Assembly: GCA_016935615.1 (NCBI GenBank)
Contig: JAFGQO010000107.1
Location: forward strand, 1 to 35,680
Reading direction: 5' to 3'
DNA: 35,680 nt
Source of the DNA: Bacteroidales bacterium
GTDB taxonomy: Bacteria > Bacteroidota > Bacteroidia > Bacteroidales > UBA10428
Part shown: piece after piece, positions 14,835 through 24,875 of the stretch
How the letters are laid out: every line of letters begins with the position of its first letter
Numbering within the stretch: the stretch's first letter is position 1
The notes under the pieces: model-generated
The model's database searches: none
Told to the model about the DNA's origin: nothing
Seen by the model: only the letters and a program-made list of their open reading frames with translations
Made by a program: the position numbers and the translations under genes

Positions 14835-16070
14835 ATGAGGATACCGGTATCAATATTCCGATTCATGGTCTGTTTGTTTATGCCCTTTTCTTTTCTTCAG
14901 GGGCAGCAGGCTTTTTATGATCAAGATACAAAAAATCTCCTTGACAGTCTTGAGAACAGAATCATTGCCCTGGAAAAGGAAATTCCGCGTTTGGCAGAAA
15001 ACAGAGCAACAAACTACTTCTTTGCAAAAAGAGATCTCGATTTTACTATATTCCTGAAACACTATCATGAATATGTATTTGATGAAGAACTAGACAAAGC
15101 ACAGGATCTTGCCGAATCAAGGCTAAAGAGTGTTCAGAAACGAGGTGATAAGACTGCTGAGGACTTTTACAGAGAGTATAAAAAAAGAATAAATAAAGAA
15201 ATCTCCGAACAACAGAGACGTTACCAGGTTTTGTTTGAAAAGGAAAAGACTTTCAAAAAAGAGTTTTATCGTTTTGTGAATGAAGGCGATGAATATTCCC
15301 TGAAGAGAGCTCAGAGGATGACAGATCTGGCACTGAAATATGCCCTCGAGAAAAAGCTAAGCTCTGTATACGGATATCTGTTTCACTACAAAAGCTATAT
15401 CAATTCACTTTTGTATGATTACTATTCTGAGTACGATCTGGCCAGGCTTACTAAAAGCGAAACTGAATTCGAAAGGTACTTTCTTCCTCTCGTTGAATCA
15501 GATAGCCTGGATTTGATCCAACAGGCAGGAAAACTGGTTGATCATTGTTATAATTATTCACTGAATACTTCCTCCAGTCTTGATACAATGTATTTTGCAC
15601 AACAAAAAAGAATGGTGGCTTCCTATATTTCAGACTATTATGACAGGGATGGCAGTTCTGAAGTATTTGACAGGATGAAACAAACTTCATTAATTGCGCG
15701 ACTGGATACTCTTATACAGGAAGGAATATACCAGTGGAAGGATCAGATTATTGTGATCGGACATTTCAAACCTGAAGCCGATAATAAAAATGTCAGGAAG
15801 GGAGAAGCAATATTAAATGCTGACCAGAGATTACTTCAATATATTCGTCTGAATCGTCTGGCTAAGTTTGATAAAGAATTGAAAATGGGACAAACCTTCC
15901 TGATCCCTTATGTAAATAATAAACAGCTTGCTGAATTTATGTACAATCCATCTGAGAAAAACTATCAATACATTGTATGTTATACCAAAGTCGACAGTGA
16001 TTATTTTACCAGAAAGCTTGGTCAGTGTCTGCCTCCTTTGCAATTTGGAAAAAGAGCGGAATCGTTGTGA
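14835..16070 (+). CDS. Exported alpha-helical protein, unknown function
   Basis: A 411-residue protein with a signal peptide (MRIPVSIFRFMVCLFMPF to LQGQQ, cleavage near residue 24). The mature part is highly charged and predicted almost wholly helical: IIALEKEIPRLAENRA, DKAQDLAESRLKSVQKR, INKEISEQQRRYQVLFEKEK and KRAQRMTDLALKYALEKK suggest coiled coils or TPR-like bundles (about 30-300). The final 100 residues (QWKDQIIVIGHFKPEAD, KMGQTFLIPYV) look more mixed. No family was recognised. The start is supported by AAGGAG eight bases before the ATG, a stronger Shine-Dalgarno than most genes here have. A TACCTTTT word about 60 bp upstream resembles the -7 promoter consensus. It stands alone between eda and the NUDIX gene. 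Confidence 0.7.
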   Translation: MRIPVSIFRFMVCLFMPFSFLQGQQAFYDQDTKNLLDSLENRIIALEKEIPRLAENRATNYFFAKRDLDFTIFLKHYHEYVFDEELDKAQDLAESRLKSVQKRGDKTAEDFYREYKKRINKEISEQQRRYQVLFEKEKTFKKEFYRFVNEGDEYSLKRAQRMTDLALKYALEKKLSSVYGYLFHYKSYINSLLYDYYSEYDLARLTKSETEFERYFLPLVESDSLDLIQQAGKLVDHCYNYSLNTSSSLDTMYFAQQKRMVASYISDYYDRDGSSEVFDRMKQTSLIARLDTLIQEGIYQWKDQIIVIGHFKPEADNKNVRKGEAILNADQRLLQYIRLNRLAKFDKELKMGQTFLIPYVNNKQLAEFMYNPSEKNYQYIVCYTKVDSDYFTRKLGQCLPPLQFGKRAESL

Positions 16071-16131
16071 TTTAAAATGAAAAAAGATCGCTAACTTTAA
16101 ATTCAATTGATAATCATTGGATGTACCGGTT

Positions 16132-16797
16132 ATGTCTTATAAATATTCTTATCCTCGTCCTTCATTGACAGTAGATGCTATTCTGTTTACTCATTCAGGC
16201 AATCGATTGAAAGTACTTCTTATTCAGAGAGGAATAGATCCTTTTAAAAACCATTGGGCATTTCCAGGTGGATTTGTAAACGAAAATGAGCCGGCTGAGG
16301 AAGCAATTCTCAGGGAAGTAAAAGAAGAAGTATCACTTGCTGTCGGCAATTTAAAGCAGTTGCATACTGCGTCTGCTCCCGGGCGAGATCCAAGGGGGTG
16401 GACAGTATCCGTATTTTTTATTGGATTTGTAGAGTGGGATAACAGCAGTGCAATTGCCGGTGACGATGCGTTAAATGCAGAATGGTTTTCTCTGAATTCT
16501 GTTCCTCGACTTGCATTTGATCATAAGGACCAGCTGTCTCTTGCAAAAAAATACCTGAAACAAACCGTCAGACAATCAGTAATTGATAAAAGTCTTCTCC
16601 CTTCGGTTTTTCTTCTGGAACAATTGCATTCCATATATTTTGAGATTACCGGCTCGAGCGAAGAAACAGATGTGTTAATTCGCAGGTTGATCAACATGTC
16701 TGTTGTAGTCCCGGATGCTTATGAGGATTTGTACAGGTTTAATGAATCCTATTATGATCGAATCATAAACAGCGGTTTTCATCAAATCATTCAATGA
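16132..16797 (+). CDS. NUDIX hydrolase-like protein, NrtR-type architecture
   Basis: NUDIX domain (about 10-140) followed by an 80-residue C-terminal region resembling the winged helix of NrtR-type regulators (LPSVFLLEQLHSIYFEITGS, then VLIRRLINM). The NUDIX box runs from Gly47 (GFVNENE) through REVKEEVSL. The metal-binding Arg61, Glu62, Glu65 and Glu66 are present, but the consensus Gly near the end is Ser68. NrtR proteins sense ADP-ribose and repress NAD-metabolism genes; some members of the wider group hydrolyse ADP-ribose or sugar nucleotides. No NAD or sugar gene lies beside it, so the target is unknown. The ATG at 16132 is chosen because homologues begin with xYKYxYPRPxLTVDAxLF; an in-frame TTG at 16117 is less likely. 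Confidence 0.8.
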   Translation: MSYKYSYPRPSLTVDAILFTHSGNRLKVLLIQRGIDPFKNHWAFPGGFVNENEPAEEAILREVKEEVSLAVGNLKQLHTASAPGRDPRGWTVSVFFIGFVEWDNSSAIAGDDALNAEWFSLNSVPRLAFDHKDQLSLAKKYLKQTVRQSVIDKSLLPSVFLLEQLHSIYFEITGSSEETDVLIRRLINMSVVVPDAYEDLYRFNESYYDRIINSGFHQIIQ

Positions 16798-16948
16798 AAA
16801 ATCCGGTATTCGTTCAATTCATAATGAACAGAAATGTTCCGTTGGTCTATCCGGAAATGATGTTGGGAATTTCAATAAAATAGTAACAACTTTTGAATCA
16901 AAATTGTACACCTGAAGAAAAATGTGTAATTTTTGATAAAATTTTGCA

Positions 16949-17350
16949 ATGGAAAAAAAGTTATATGATTCAGATACAGTCTCTTTGTCGTATTTTCAAA
17001 ACGAGGGGTTGGTTCATATAACATGGAAAAAAAATGCCGATACTTCGGAATACAGGAACATATTTAACAAGATCATTGAATTTTCAGCAAAAAAGCAGGT
17101 AAGATATGTACTGTCTGATATGAGAGAAGAAGGACTGGTGAAGCCTGAAGATTTGCAATGGATGGAAATAGAAGTACTGAAAAAGGCAGTTGAACATGGA
17201 GTGCTGAAAATAGCTCTTGTGGCAGAAGATACCATATTTTCGAATATATATGCCGAGACCATAAAACGCAAACTTAGGGAATCTCCAATTGACGTAAGGA
17301 TATTTCGGGATGATGTCTCTGCAAAGGCTTGGTTGCTGGCAGGACATTAA
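16949..17350 (+). CDS. STAS/SpoIIAA-like small cytoplasmic protein
   Basis: A 133-residue soluble protein with no signal peptide. Its layout resembles SpoIIAA-like (STAS-type) domains common in Bacteroidota: N-terminal strands (TVSLSYFQNEGLVHITWKK), helix (SEYRNIFNKIIEFSAKK), strand VRYVLSDMREEG, helix after PEDLQWMEIEVLKKAV, strand LKIALVAED, helix, strand IDVRIFRDDVSAKAWLL. I see no phosphorylatable Ser in the classical DSSG context; Ser56 in LSDMREEG is at the equivalent strand end. Its role is unknown; such proteins often act as partners of sensor kinases or as lone modules. The M16 peptidase gene begins 28 bp after its stop, so the two may be co-transcribed. Confidence 0.65.
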   Translation: MEKKLYDSDTVSLSYFQNEGLVHITWKKNADTSEYRNIFNKIIEFSAKKQVRYVLSDMREEGLVKPEDLQWMEIEVLKKAVEHGVLKIALVAEDTIFSNIYAETIKRKLRESPIDVRIFRDDVSAKAWLLAGH

Positions 17351-17378
17351 CAATAGTACATACAATAAATTCTTTTCT

Positions 17379-20210
17379 ATGAAGATCAATTTGGTTTATG
17401 GTGTTTTCACACCACTGATAATCGCATTATTTACGATCAGTGCATTTGCTCAGGAGGCAGATTATAATAAGCTTCTTCCTGTTGACGAGAAAGTGAAGAT
17501 CGGGAAACTGGAGAATGGATTTACCTATTACATAAGAACAAATCACAAACCGGAGAAACGAGTTGAAATGCGACTTGTGGTAAATGCAGGATCAATACTT
17601 GAAGATGAAGATCAGCTTGGACTTGCCCATTTTACAGAGCACATGTGTTTCAACGGAACCAAACACTTTGAAAAGAACGAACTTGTTGAATACCTGCAAT
17701 CTATTGGCATTCGCTTTGGACCTGAACTAAATGCGTATACTTCTTTTGACGAAACGGTTTATATGCTCACTGTTCCTTCAGATTCCACTGATCTTGTAAA
17801 CAGGGGATTCCTGGTTATGGAAGACTGGGCCCATAATGTAACATTCGAAGACGAAGAAATTGATAAGGAACGGGGTGTTATTATCGAGGAATGGAGGCTT
17901 GGACGAGGTCCATGGCAAAGGATGAGAGATAAATACCTTCCTGTACTTTTCAAAGACTCAAGGTATGCCGAACGTTTGCCTATCGGGAAAAAGGAGATCA
18001 TTGAAAATTGCGATTACGAAACCCTGAGAAGATTTTACCATGACTGGTACAGGCCTGATCTTATGGCTCTGGTAGTGGTGGGCGATATTGACCCTGTGAT
18101 TGCAGAACAGAAAATCACGGAACATTTTTCTTCCATTGAAAGTCCTTCAGTTGTTAAGCCCAGAAAGGAATATGAAATTCCGGATCAGAAAGGCACATTG
18201 GTGTGTGTAACCACTGACAGAGAAGCACCTGTGAGTCTGATCAATATTTTTTATAAAAGTGACACCATTGAATTCCGGACCTGTGGTGATTATTTAAACA
18301 TGCTGAACTTCTCTTTCCTCACTGGCATGATGAACAGACGCCTTGTTGAATTAACGGAAAAGGAAAATCCACCGTTTGTCGGTGCAAATATTCAATATGG
18401 CAATTTGTATGCACGAACAAAAAATGCATTGCATGGCTATGCTCTTGTCGGAGAAAAAGGTATAGAAGATGGGCTGAAGGCTTATCTTGAAGAGGTCGAA
18501 AGAGTAAAACGTTTTGGGTTTACTGACACTGAACTGGATCGCTTTAAGCTCGATTTATTAAAACGATATGAAAATGCTTATAATGAACGTGATAAAACCG
18601 AATCAAAACAATGGGCCGATGAGTATACAAGGAATTTTCTGGAAGATGAACCAATACCCGGTATTGAGTTTGAGTACAATTTTGTGAGAGAAAACATCGA
18701 TAAAATTCATCTTGAAACTATCAATGAACTGGCTAGATCTCTGATCACTTCAGATAACAGGGTTATTGTCATCAATGCACCTGAAAAGGATGAAGCGGAA
18801 GTGCCGGATGAAGGAGCTATTCTTGCTTTGGCTGATGAAGTGTTATCGATGGACATTCAACCTTATGAAGATAAACTGTCGGGAAGTGAGCTTTTATCAG
18901 AATTGCCTGATGAAGGCAGCATTATCTCTGAAAAAGTTCTGGATGAATTGGATGCACTTGATTTGCGATTATCGAACGGGGCCAGAGTCATTTTAAAAGA
19001 AACCGATTTTAAGAACGATGAAGTTCTTTTTTCAGCATTTAGTCGCGGAGGGCATTCTGTATACGGAGATGAAGATCATTTTACAGCACTTAATACAGAC
19101 GGTATTATCAAGGAAAGCGGTGTTGCGGACTATTCCAATACCGACATACGTAAAATACTCGCAGGGAAAACTGTTTTTGTTTCTCCCTCGATCTCATACG
19201 AAACCGAAACGATAAGCGGTCAGACAAAGACATCCGACCTGGAAAGCATGTTTCAGCTGATCTATTTATATTTCACAGATCCCAGGGTAGATTCAGGGGC
19301 ATTTCTCTCTTATATCAGCAAAAGAAAAGATCTTTTTGAAAATCTGGCAAAGGATCCTCAAAACTATTTCTTTGATAAATATTACCGGATCCTGGCGCAG
19401 AATCACCCAAGAGGTGATTACCTGCCTGTTCCGGAAGATTGGGAAAAAATTGATTTTCAAAGGGCAATACAGATTTATAAGGACCGCTATGCCGACCCGG
19501 GCAATTTCACATTTGTGTTTGTAGGTGCATTTTCTATTGATACAATAAAGTCTTTGCTGGAGCAATACATTGCTTCCTTGCCTGGCATTGAGCGGGAGGA
19601 ATCCTTCGTTGACCTTGGAATTCGTCCTCCCGATAAAAAGCAGATCCATACTATTTTTAAAGGGAATGATCCGAAAAGCATTGCTATTGTGTACTTCGAG
19701 GAAGAACAGACATGGAACGAAAAGGATGCTTTTATGATAAGTGTACTCAGCGATATTCTTGATTTCCGATACATTGAAAAAATTCGTGAAGAAATGAGTG
19801 GAGCATATACGACCAGGGTAAGTGCATCACTGCATCAGATCCCCTACGAATATTCTTCCCTCCAGATCATGATACCGTGTTCACCGGAAAATGTCGACAG
19901 TCTTGTGTCTGTGGCCATTGGGGAACTTGATTCAATACGGCAACACGGAGTAAAACAGAAAGATATTGTCAAAGCAAAAGAAACCCTTCGCCGGCAACTG
20001 GAAACAAATGTCAGAAAAAATACATTCTGGCTTTCTTCCATTCAAAAAGCCATTCTGAATGATCTGGATCTGAATTCGGTTACTGACGAGGAATATATTG
20101 AACAAATAAGCAGCGAAGAAATACAGAGGGTTGCCAATGATTATTTTGACACTGATGAATATCTTGAGGTCGTATTGTATCCTGAAGAATATGAAAAGAA
20201 TAAAGAATAA
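17379..20210 (+). CDS. M16-family zinc metallopeptidase (insulinase/PqqL-like), periplasmic
   Basis: A 943-residue exported peptidase with signal peptide MKINLVYGVF to ISAFAQ (cleavage after about 25). The inverted zinc motif HFTEH has His84, Glu87 and His88, and the third ligand Glu164 is 76 residues on in DKERGVIIEEW, the exact M16 spacing. Two halves of about 450 residues follow the PqqL/pitrilysin pattern: a catalytic N-terminal half and a non-catalytic C-terminal half (ALDLRLSNGARVILKETDF near 530 onward) with the RxxxxxxY-type segment EKIREEMSGAYTTRVSAS. Family members degrade peptides within a closed clamshell. The start at 17379 is preferred over an upstream in-frame ATG at 17310, which would overlap the previous gene and bury the signal peptide. 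Confidence 0.93.
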   Translation: MKINLVYGVFTPLIIALFTISAFAQEADYNKLLPVDEKVKIGKLENGFTYYIRTNHKPEKRVEMRLVVNAGSILEDEDQLGLAHFTEHMCFNGTKHFEKNELVEYLQSIGIRFGPELNAYTSFDETVYMLTVPSDSTDLVNRGFLVMEDWAHNVTFEDEEIDKERGVIIEEWRLGRGPWQRMRDKYLPVLFKDSRYAERLPIGKKEIIENCDYETLRRFYHDWYRPDLMALVVVGDIDPVIAEQKITEHFSSIESPSVVKPRKEYEIPDQKGTLVCVTTDREAPVSLINIFYKSDTIEFRTCGDYLNMLNFSFLTGMMNRRLVELTEKENPPFVGANIQYGNLYARTKNALHGYALVGEKGIEDGLKAYLEEVERVKRFGFTDTELDRFKLDLLKRYENAYNERDKTESKQWADEYTRNFLEDEPIPGIEFEYNFVRENIDKIHLETINELARSLITSDNRVIVINAPEKDEAEVPDEGAILALADEVLSMDIQPYEDKLSGSELLSELPDEGSIISEKVLDELDALDLRLSNGARVILKETDFKNDEVLFSAFSRGGHSVYGDEDHFTALNTDGIIKESGVADYSNTDIRKILAGKTVFVSPSISYETETISGQTKTSDLESMFQLIYLYFTDPRVDSGAFLSYISKRKDLFENLAKDPQNYFFDKYYRILAQNHPRGDYLPVPEDWEKIDFQRAIQIYKDRYADPGNFTFVFVGAFSIDTIKSLLEQYIASLPGIEREESFVDLGIRPPDKKQIHTIFKGNDPKSIAIVYFEEEQTWNEKDAFMISVLSDILDFRYIEKIREEMSGAYTTRVSASLHQIPYEYSSLQIMIPCSPENVDSLVSVAIGELDSIRQHGVKQKDIVKAKETLRRQLETNVRKNTFWLSSIQKAILNDLDLNSVTDEEYIEQISSEEIQRVANDYFDTDEYLEVVLYPEEYEKNKE

Positions 20211-20232
20211 GGCAGAGACTGAGGATGATTGA

Positions 20233-20859
20233 TTATTTGTTTCCGGCTATTTCCTCCGAATGTTTCTTAACTTCCTGAAGTGCATCCAGCGGACCCATTG
20301 TCAGAAATTGTTTTATCAGCCAGTCGGGTATATATCCTCCGGGATTGTATTTGCCTTTCATATTAATTTTTGTGCGATTGCCGGACAATGGAATGAAATG
20401 ATAAAATTCCTCAAATTCTTCAATACGTATTACATCCGGCACAACTGATTTATACCCGATTCCGGGTGTTGTATGAACATTGATGCTTCCATCCGGATTA
20501 TGCGTTATAGTAAGAACTGATATGGCATCTCTGTCATTAAACGGCCAGGGAATATCATAGTATGCATAATATGCATATCGCTTGTCTTTTTCTTCAAGTA
20601 AGACTTCAATTTCATTACAACAGTAAACCCAATTGATGTAATTGTCAAAATCTGTAAGAAAATTGTATACTACTTCAATGGGTGCATTTATGATTACATC
20701 AGCCCGATACGTCCGGTTTATTTTCCAGTCACTGTGCAAATACACTTTGATGTCATCGTCTTTTCTTGCCAATTCCCAATCGTTATCCTGAGCCTGAAGT
20801 GCAAATGAAAAAAGATACAATAACATCCAAACAAAATGGAATTCGATCTGTTTATGCAT
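20233..20859 (-). CDS. Exported START/SRPBCC-domain protein
   Basis: A 208-residue protein with an N-terminal hydrophobic signal (about 7-24, ending LQAQ). The START-like helix-grip domain shows WELARKDDDIKVYLHSD, RTYRADVIINAPIEVVYNFLTDFDNYINW, YYAYYDIPWPFNDRDAISVLTI and IPDWLIKQFLTMGPLDALQEVKK. The NDRD motif and the closing amphipathic helix are typical of bacterial proteins related to eukaryotic StAR/PCTP lipid-binding domains. The ligand is presumably a lipid or other hydrophobic molecule; this is inference. It is convergent with the M16 peptidase gene (22 bp between stops) and divergent from msrA across 34 bp, so a short shared promoter region is implied. Confidence 0.82.
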   Translation of the reverse strand: MHKQIEFHFVWMLLYLFSFALQAQDNDWELARKDDDIKVYLHSDWKINRTYRADVIINAPIEVVYNFLTDFDNYINWVYCCNEIEVLLEEKDKRYAYYAYYDIPWPFNDRDAISVLTITHNPDGSINVHTTPGIGYKSVVPDVIRIEEFEEFYHFIPLSGNRTKINMKGKYNPGGYIPDWLIKQFLTMGPLDALQEVKKHSEEIAGNK

Positions 20860-20893
20860 ACATGGAATTACTAAAAATTGACAGGGTCAAGAT

Positions 20894-21592
20894 ATGAATA
20901 ATTATGCAAATTTGAAATACCGTCATTTTGGTCAAAAAGATCGCCCGTACAGTTTAAATTTCAGGAGAATTGTGTGGATGATTCTTGTTGTGTTAATACA
21001 TTTAAATAATCAATCAGTAATCGCTTTAGATACTATGGGAAACCAACAGGAAAAGAAGAATTTGGAAAAAGCAACATTTGCTGCCGGTTGTTTTTGGTGT
21101 GTAGAAGCTATTTTCGAACGTGTTCATGGTGTAACAGATGTGAAACCGGGTTATAGCGGGGGACATGTAAAAAATCCTTTATACAGGGAGGTATGTAACG
21201 GAACTACCGGTCATGCAGAAGTATGTCAGCTAACATTTGATCCGGATATAATATCATACATAGAATTGCTGGAAATTTTTTGGCAAACGCATGATCCGAC
21301 AACTTTGAACCGGCAGGGCAACGATGTTGGTACGCAGTACCGCTCTGCAATATTTTGTCACAATTCGGAGCAGAAACGACTGGCTGAGGAGATGAAACTT
21401 CGACTGAACAAAGAGAAAATCTGGGCAAATCCTGTTGTTACTGAAATTGCTGACTTTAAAGAATTTTATCCGGCTGAAGATTACCATGAAGACTATTATG
21501 AAAAAAATCCGGCACAGCCTTATTGTTCCATCGTAATCACACCCAAAATAGAAAAATTTGAGAAGGTATTCAGTGAGTACTTGAAAGAGTAA
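20894..21592 (+). CDS. msrA: Peptide-methionine (S)-S-oxide reductase MsrA
   Basis: Reduces the S-epimer of methionine sulfoxide in proteins. The active-site motif is [10 protein letters not shown] (nucleophile Cys66, with Cys69). Further family blocks are [58 protein letters not shown] and [16 protein letters not shown]. The MsrA domain begins near residue 60; the preceding residues include a hydrophobic run ([20 protein letters not shown]), so this form is probably exported or membrane-tethered. Alternative starts are ATG at 20978 (cleaner signal peptide) and 21035 (cytoplasmic form); the longest is given. No MsrB domain is fused. Confidence 0.92.
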   Translation: MNNYANLKYRHFGQKDRPYSLNFRRIVWMILVVLIHLNNQSVIALDTMGNQQEKKNLEKATFAAGCFWCVEAIFERVHGVTDVKPGYSGGHVKNPLYREVCNGTTGHAEVCQLTFDPDIISYIELLEIFWQTHDPTTLNRQGNDVGTQYRSAIFCHNSEQKRLAEEMKLRLNKEKIWANPVVTEIADFKEFYPAEDYHEDYYEKNPAQPYCSIVITPKIEKFEKVFSEYLKE

Positions 21593-21658
21593 AACATTTG
21601 CAAAGAAACAATCTTCCATGAGTGTCCTGTAACATGAAACTCCACAATATTAATTTGA

Positions 21659-21666
21659 TATATTTG
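21659..21666 (+). promoter_or_regulatory. Candidate -7 promoter element for the ccsBA-type gene
   Basis: TATATTTG matches TAnnTTTG exactly and lies 30 bp before the ATG at 21697. No TTTG box is seen at 19-21 bp upstream, so only the -7 element supports it. Confidence 0.4.
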
Positions 21667-21696
21667 TGTTTCGACTTTTATTAGTTTGTCATTATA

Positions 21697-24600
21697 ATGA
21701 AATATATCATTTCCTTTTTCACTTCTATGCGCACTATGTTGCTGTTCCTGGTAATTTTTGCATTCAGCATTGCTATTGCAACGTTTGTTGAAAATGACTT
21801 TGGCAATGATGCGGCCCGGAAATTGATCTACAATGCAAGGTGGTTCGAGATACTTCTCATTCTTGGCATGATAAATATTGTCGCCGTGATTTTTAAACAA
21901 AGGTTATATCGACCGGAAAAACTGACCTTATTTGTTTTCCATGTTGCTTTTGTCGTTGTTATTTTTGGTGCAGGAATTACAAGATATTTCGGAAAAGAAG
22001 GAATTGTACATATCAGAGTGGGTGACACTGCAAAAAGCTGGATAACCACAGATACTTACCTGGAATTGTTAATAGAAAAAAACGGGCATCAGTATTCTGC
22101 CTGTTATCCGGTTTTATTCTCAGAGATCTCGAAAAACAGATTCAGGAAGAAAATATCCTTTGAGGGAAGTCATATACATTTCAGTGTGAAGAGTTATATC
22201 CGCCGTGCAGAAAAAGGAATAGATTATAAGCCCGGTGGCAAACCCTTCGTTCACATGATAACTGCATCAGGGCTGGAAAGGATAATAACCAGTGGAGAGA
22301 AGATTGCACCGGGAGATGTATCCATGTTTTTTTCTGATTCCGGTCAGGATAGTATTTCTTCGGACCTTGTTGTCCTTAATGATAAGGACGGAGTATTGAC
22401 ATTCACGGCTCCTTATCCTGTTATTCGTACTTCCATGGATGAAGGGATTTCCGACACGCTTGAAGCAAATCAAAAGCACCGGTTTGTTCCGTTTATGCTG
22501 CACAATTTCCATGATATCCCTTTTGTTTTGAGAAAGTATCTTCCTGAAGGAAAAATTATTGCCAAACCTGCCACGGAGCAGGATACTGATCTTCCTTCGG
22601 CTGTAAAGGTTGATGTTGATATTGACGGAGTCCATGATATCCTGTTTGCATGGGGCAAAAAAGAGCAGGTGGCAACCTTCACTTCAGGGAGTATACATGG
22701 AGTAAAAATCGGAATTCGTTACGGTGCTGTACGGAAAGAGCTTCCTTTTGCACTTAAACTCAAAGATTTTATTATTCAACGTTATCCGGGGTCACAAAGT
22801 CCATCATGGTTTGAAAGCAATGTGCAACTTATTGATCAGCAAAAAGGAATCGGGAGGGAGGAAAGAATCTATATGAACCACGTCTTAAAGTACAGGGGAT
22901 ATAAGTTTTATCAGTCTTCTTATGATTCGGATGAGAAAGGGACTGTTCTTTCACTCAATCGTGATGGTTTTGGCACTGCGGTCACTTATTCGGGATATTT
23001 GCTTTTGGCACTGGGAATGCTATTGAGCCTGGTCAACAAAAAAAGTCGGTTCAGAAAGCTTTCACAGAACAGATCAAAAGCAAATAAAGTCGTTGCGGCA
23101 TTCCTTCCGGTTCTGTTATTTTTGTGTGCGAATTCATACAGTCAGACAGGGAAAAATTCTATATCAGAAATTCCTGCAGAGCATGCAGATGAGTTTTGCA
23201 AAATCCTGGTACAGGATAACGGAGGAAGAATTGAACCATTGAATACCCTTGCTTCTGAAATTGTACGCAAGGTAATCAGAAAGGAAAGTTACAAAGGACA
23301 GTCTGCTAACCAGGTATTTACAGGTATGTTGGTTTATCCGGAACAATGGCAGCAGGAACCATTTATTAAAACCGGTCATCCTGAGATTCAAAAACTTATC
23401 GGAGTGGGATCAAAGTACGCCAGTTTCCTGGATTTTTTCCCTGCACGAAGCGGGGGGAATTATATTTTAAGGCCTTATATTGAAGAGGCATATCGAAAAA
23501 AACCCGCCTTCCGTGATAAATTTGACAATGAAATCATCCGTGTTGATGAACGTGTGAACATCTGCTACATGGTGTACAGAGGAACACTGCTGAAGATCTT
23601 TCCTGATCCGGCGGATACGTTAAACACATGGCATTCATTTGCGACAAGTTCGGAGGTATTCAAAGGAGAAGATTCGTTATTTGCAAAACAGATATTCAGA
23701 TATTATATTGAAGAAACAAGAAAATCAATGGAAAGCAATGATTGGACGAAACCATCCGAAATTGTCGGGGCAATTGGCATCTTTCAGCAAAGCTACGGCC
23801 AACCGGTTATTCCTTCTGATGCTCGTTTAAAGGCTGAAACTTTTTATAACGATTTCAATATCTTCAGCAGAATAACCAGGATGTATTTGTTTGCCGGATT
23901 CCTTCTTCTGGTTTTTCAGTTTCTGCATATTTTTATCCCTCGTTTCAGAATCAAATACATCAGTGTTCCGGTTCTTTGGATCATTGCACTTGTATTTCTT
24001 CTGCATACTTCCGGCCTGGCACTGCGCTGGTATGTTGCCGGTCATGCTCCCTGGAGCAACGGCTACGAAGCACTTATTTTTATTGCATGGGCAACAGTTT
24101 TTGCCGGCCTGCTGTTCTCCCGAAAATCGGGGATTACGGTAAGTGCTACGGCTATTCTTGCTGCTCTTATATTGCAAACAGCTCATCTGAGCTGGATGGA
24201 TCCCCAGATCACCAATCTGGTTCCGGTTCTTAAATCTTACTGGTTGATCGTTCATGTTGCAGTGATCACGGCCAGTTATGGTTTTCTTGGTTTGGGTGCG
24301 CTTATAGCATTTTTAAATTTGCTGCTATTGTTCTCCGAAACGAAAAAGAACAAAAACAAGCTTGAACAGCATATCACCGGACTTACTCAAATTATTGAGA
24401 TGACATTAATTGCCGGCCTTTATTTGCTGACCATAGGCACATTTCTGGGAGGAGTATGGGCAAATGAATCCTGGGGGCGTTATTGGGGATGGGATCCCAA
24501 GGAAACATGGGCACTGGTAACAGTAATTGTATATGCTGTCATTTTGCACCTTAGGCTGGTTCCGGGTTTTAAGGGAAGAGTGCTTTTCAATATTGTATCT

Positions 24601-24798
24601 CTTACTGGATTCGGTTCCGTAATCATGACATATTTTGGAGTGAACTATTATCTTTCCGGACTTCATTCCTATGCCCAGGGAGATCCACTTCCTCTTCCAC
24701 CTCTGGTATATTATTCCTTAGCGGTAGTGGTTGTGGTATCCTCATTGGCAGTTATCAATCAATACAGATTGAATATCGGGATTTCTGAAGACACATAA
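21697..24798 (+). CDS. ccsBA: Fused ResB/CcsA cytochrome c biogenesis protein (CcsBA, system II)
   Basis: System II synthetase that exports haem and attaches it to apocytochromes c outside the inner membrane. The 1033-residue fusion has ResB/CcsB-like membrane helices at about 5-25, 47-65 and 72-92. A large periplasmic region and a fourth helix (about 430-447) follow. A segment near 470-487 (VVAAFLPVLLFLCANSYSQ) then begins the second half, with its own periplasmic region. The C-terminal CcsA part has the haem-handling WWD motif WANESWGRYWGWDPKETW (about 921-938). Candidate haem-ligand histidines lie in VAGHAPWSNGYEA, YWLIVHVAVITASYG and LSGLHSYAQG. Fused CcsBA is common in Bacteroidota. No cytochrome c gene lies beside it. 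The DUF362 gene follows after 77 bp in the same direction. Confidence 0.93.
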   Translation: MKYIISFFTSMRTMLLFLVIFAFSIAIATFVENDFGNDAARKLIYNARWFEILLILGMINIVAVIFKQRLYRPEKLTLFVFHVAFVVVIFGAGITRYFGKEGIVHIRVGDTAKSWITTDTYLELLIEKNGHQYSACYPVLFSEISKNRFRKKISFEGSHIHFSVKSYIRRAEKGIDYKPGGKPFVHMITASGLERIITSGEKIAPGDVSMFFSDSGQDSISSDLVVLNDKDGVLTFTAPYPVIRTSMDEGISDTLEANQKHRFVPFMLHNFHDIPFVLRKYLPEGKIIAKPATEQDTDLPSAVKVDVDIDGVHDILFAWGKKEQVATFTSGSIHGVKIGIRYGAVRKELPFALKLKDFIIQRYPGSQSPSWFESNVQLIDQQKGIGREERIYMNHVLKYRGYKFYQSSYDSDEKGTVLSLNRDGFGTAVTYSGYLLLALGMLLSLVNKKSRFRKLSQNRSKANKVVAAFLPVLLFLCANSYSQTGKNSISEIPAEHADEFCKILVQDNGGRIEPLNTLASEIVRKVIRKESYKGQSANQVFTGMLVYPEQWQQEPFIKTGHPEIQKLIGVGSKYASFLDFFPARSGGNYILRPYIEEAYRKKPAFRDKFDNEIIRVDERVNICYMVYRGTLLKIFPDPADTLNTWHSFATSSEVFKGEDSLFAKQIFRYYIEETRKSMESNDWTKPSEIVGAIGIFQQSYGQPVIPSDARLKAETFYNDFNIFSRITRMYLFAGFLLLVFQFLHIFIPRFRIKYISVPVLWIIALVFLLHTSGLALRWYVAGHAPWSNGYEALIFIAWATVFAGLLFSRKSGITVSATAILAALILQTAHLSWMDPQITNLVPVLKSYWLIVHVAVITASYGFLGLGALIAFLNLLLLFSETKKNKNKLEQHITGLTQIIEMTLIAGLYLLTIGTFLGGVWANESWGRYWGWDPKETWALVTVIVYAVILHLRLVPGFKGRVLFNIVSLTGFGSVIMTYFGVNYYLSGLHSYAQGDPLPLPPLVYYSLAVVVVVSSLAVINQYRLNIGISEDT

Positions 24799-24875
24799 TA
24801 TGCATGAAACTTACTGTTCAATAGCATAGTTTATTTTTTCCGTATCTTTATATACAATAAACCAAATTATACGCC

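Noticed and set aside
16117-16131. TTG start extending the NUDIX protein by five residues
   Set aside because: The ATG at 16132 gives the N-terminus shared by family members.
17310-17378. Upstream ATG start for the M16 peptidase
   Set aside because: It overlaps the preceding gene and places 23 residues ahead of a clear signal peptide.
23827-24255. 142-codon leftward frame inside the ccsBA-type gene
   Set aside because: It is antisense to a strongly conserved membrane-protein coding region and has no motif or leader of its own.
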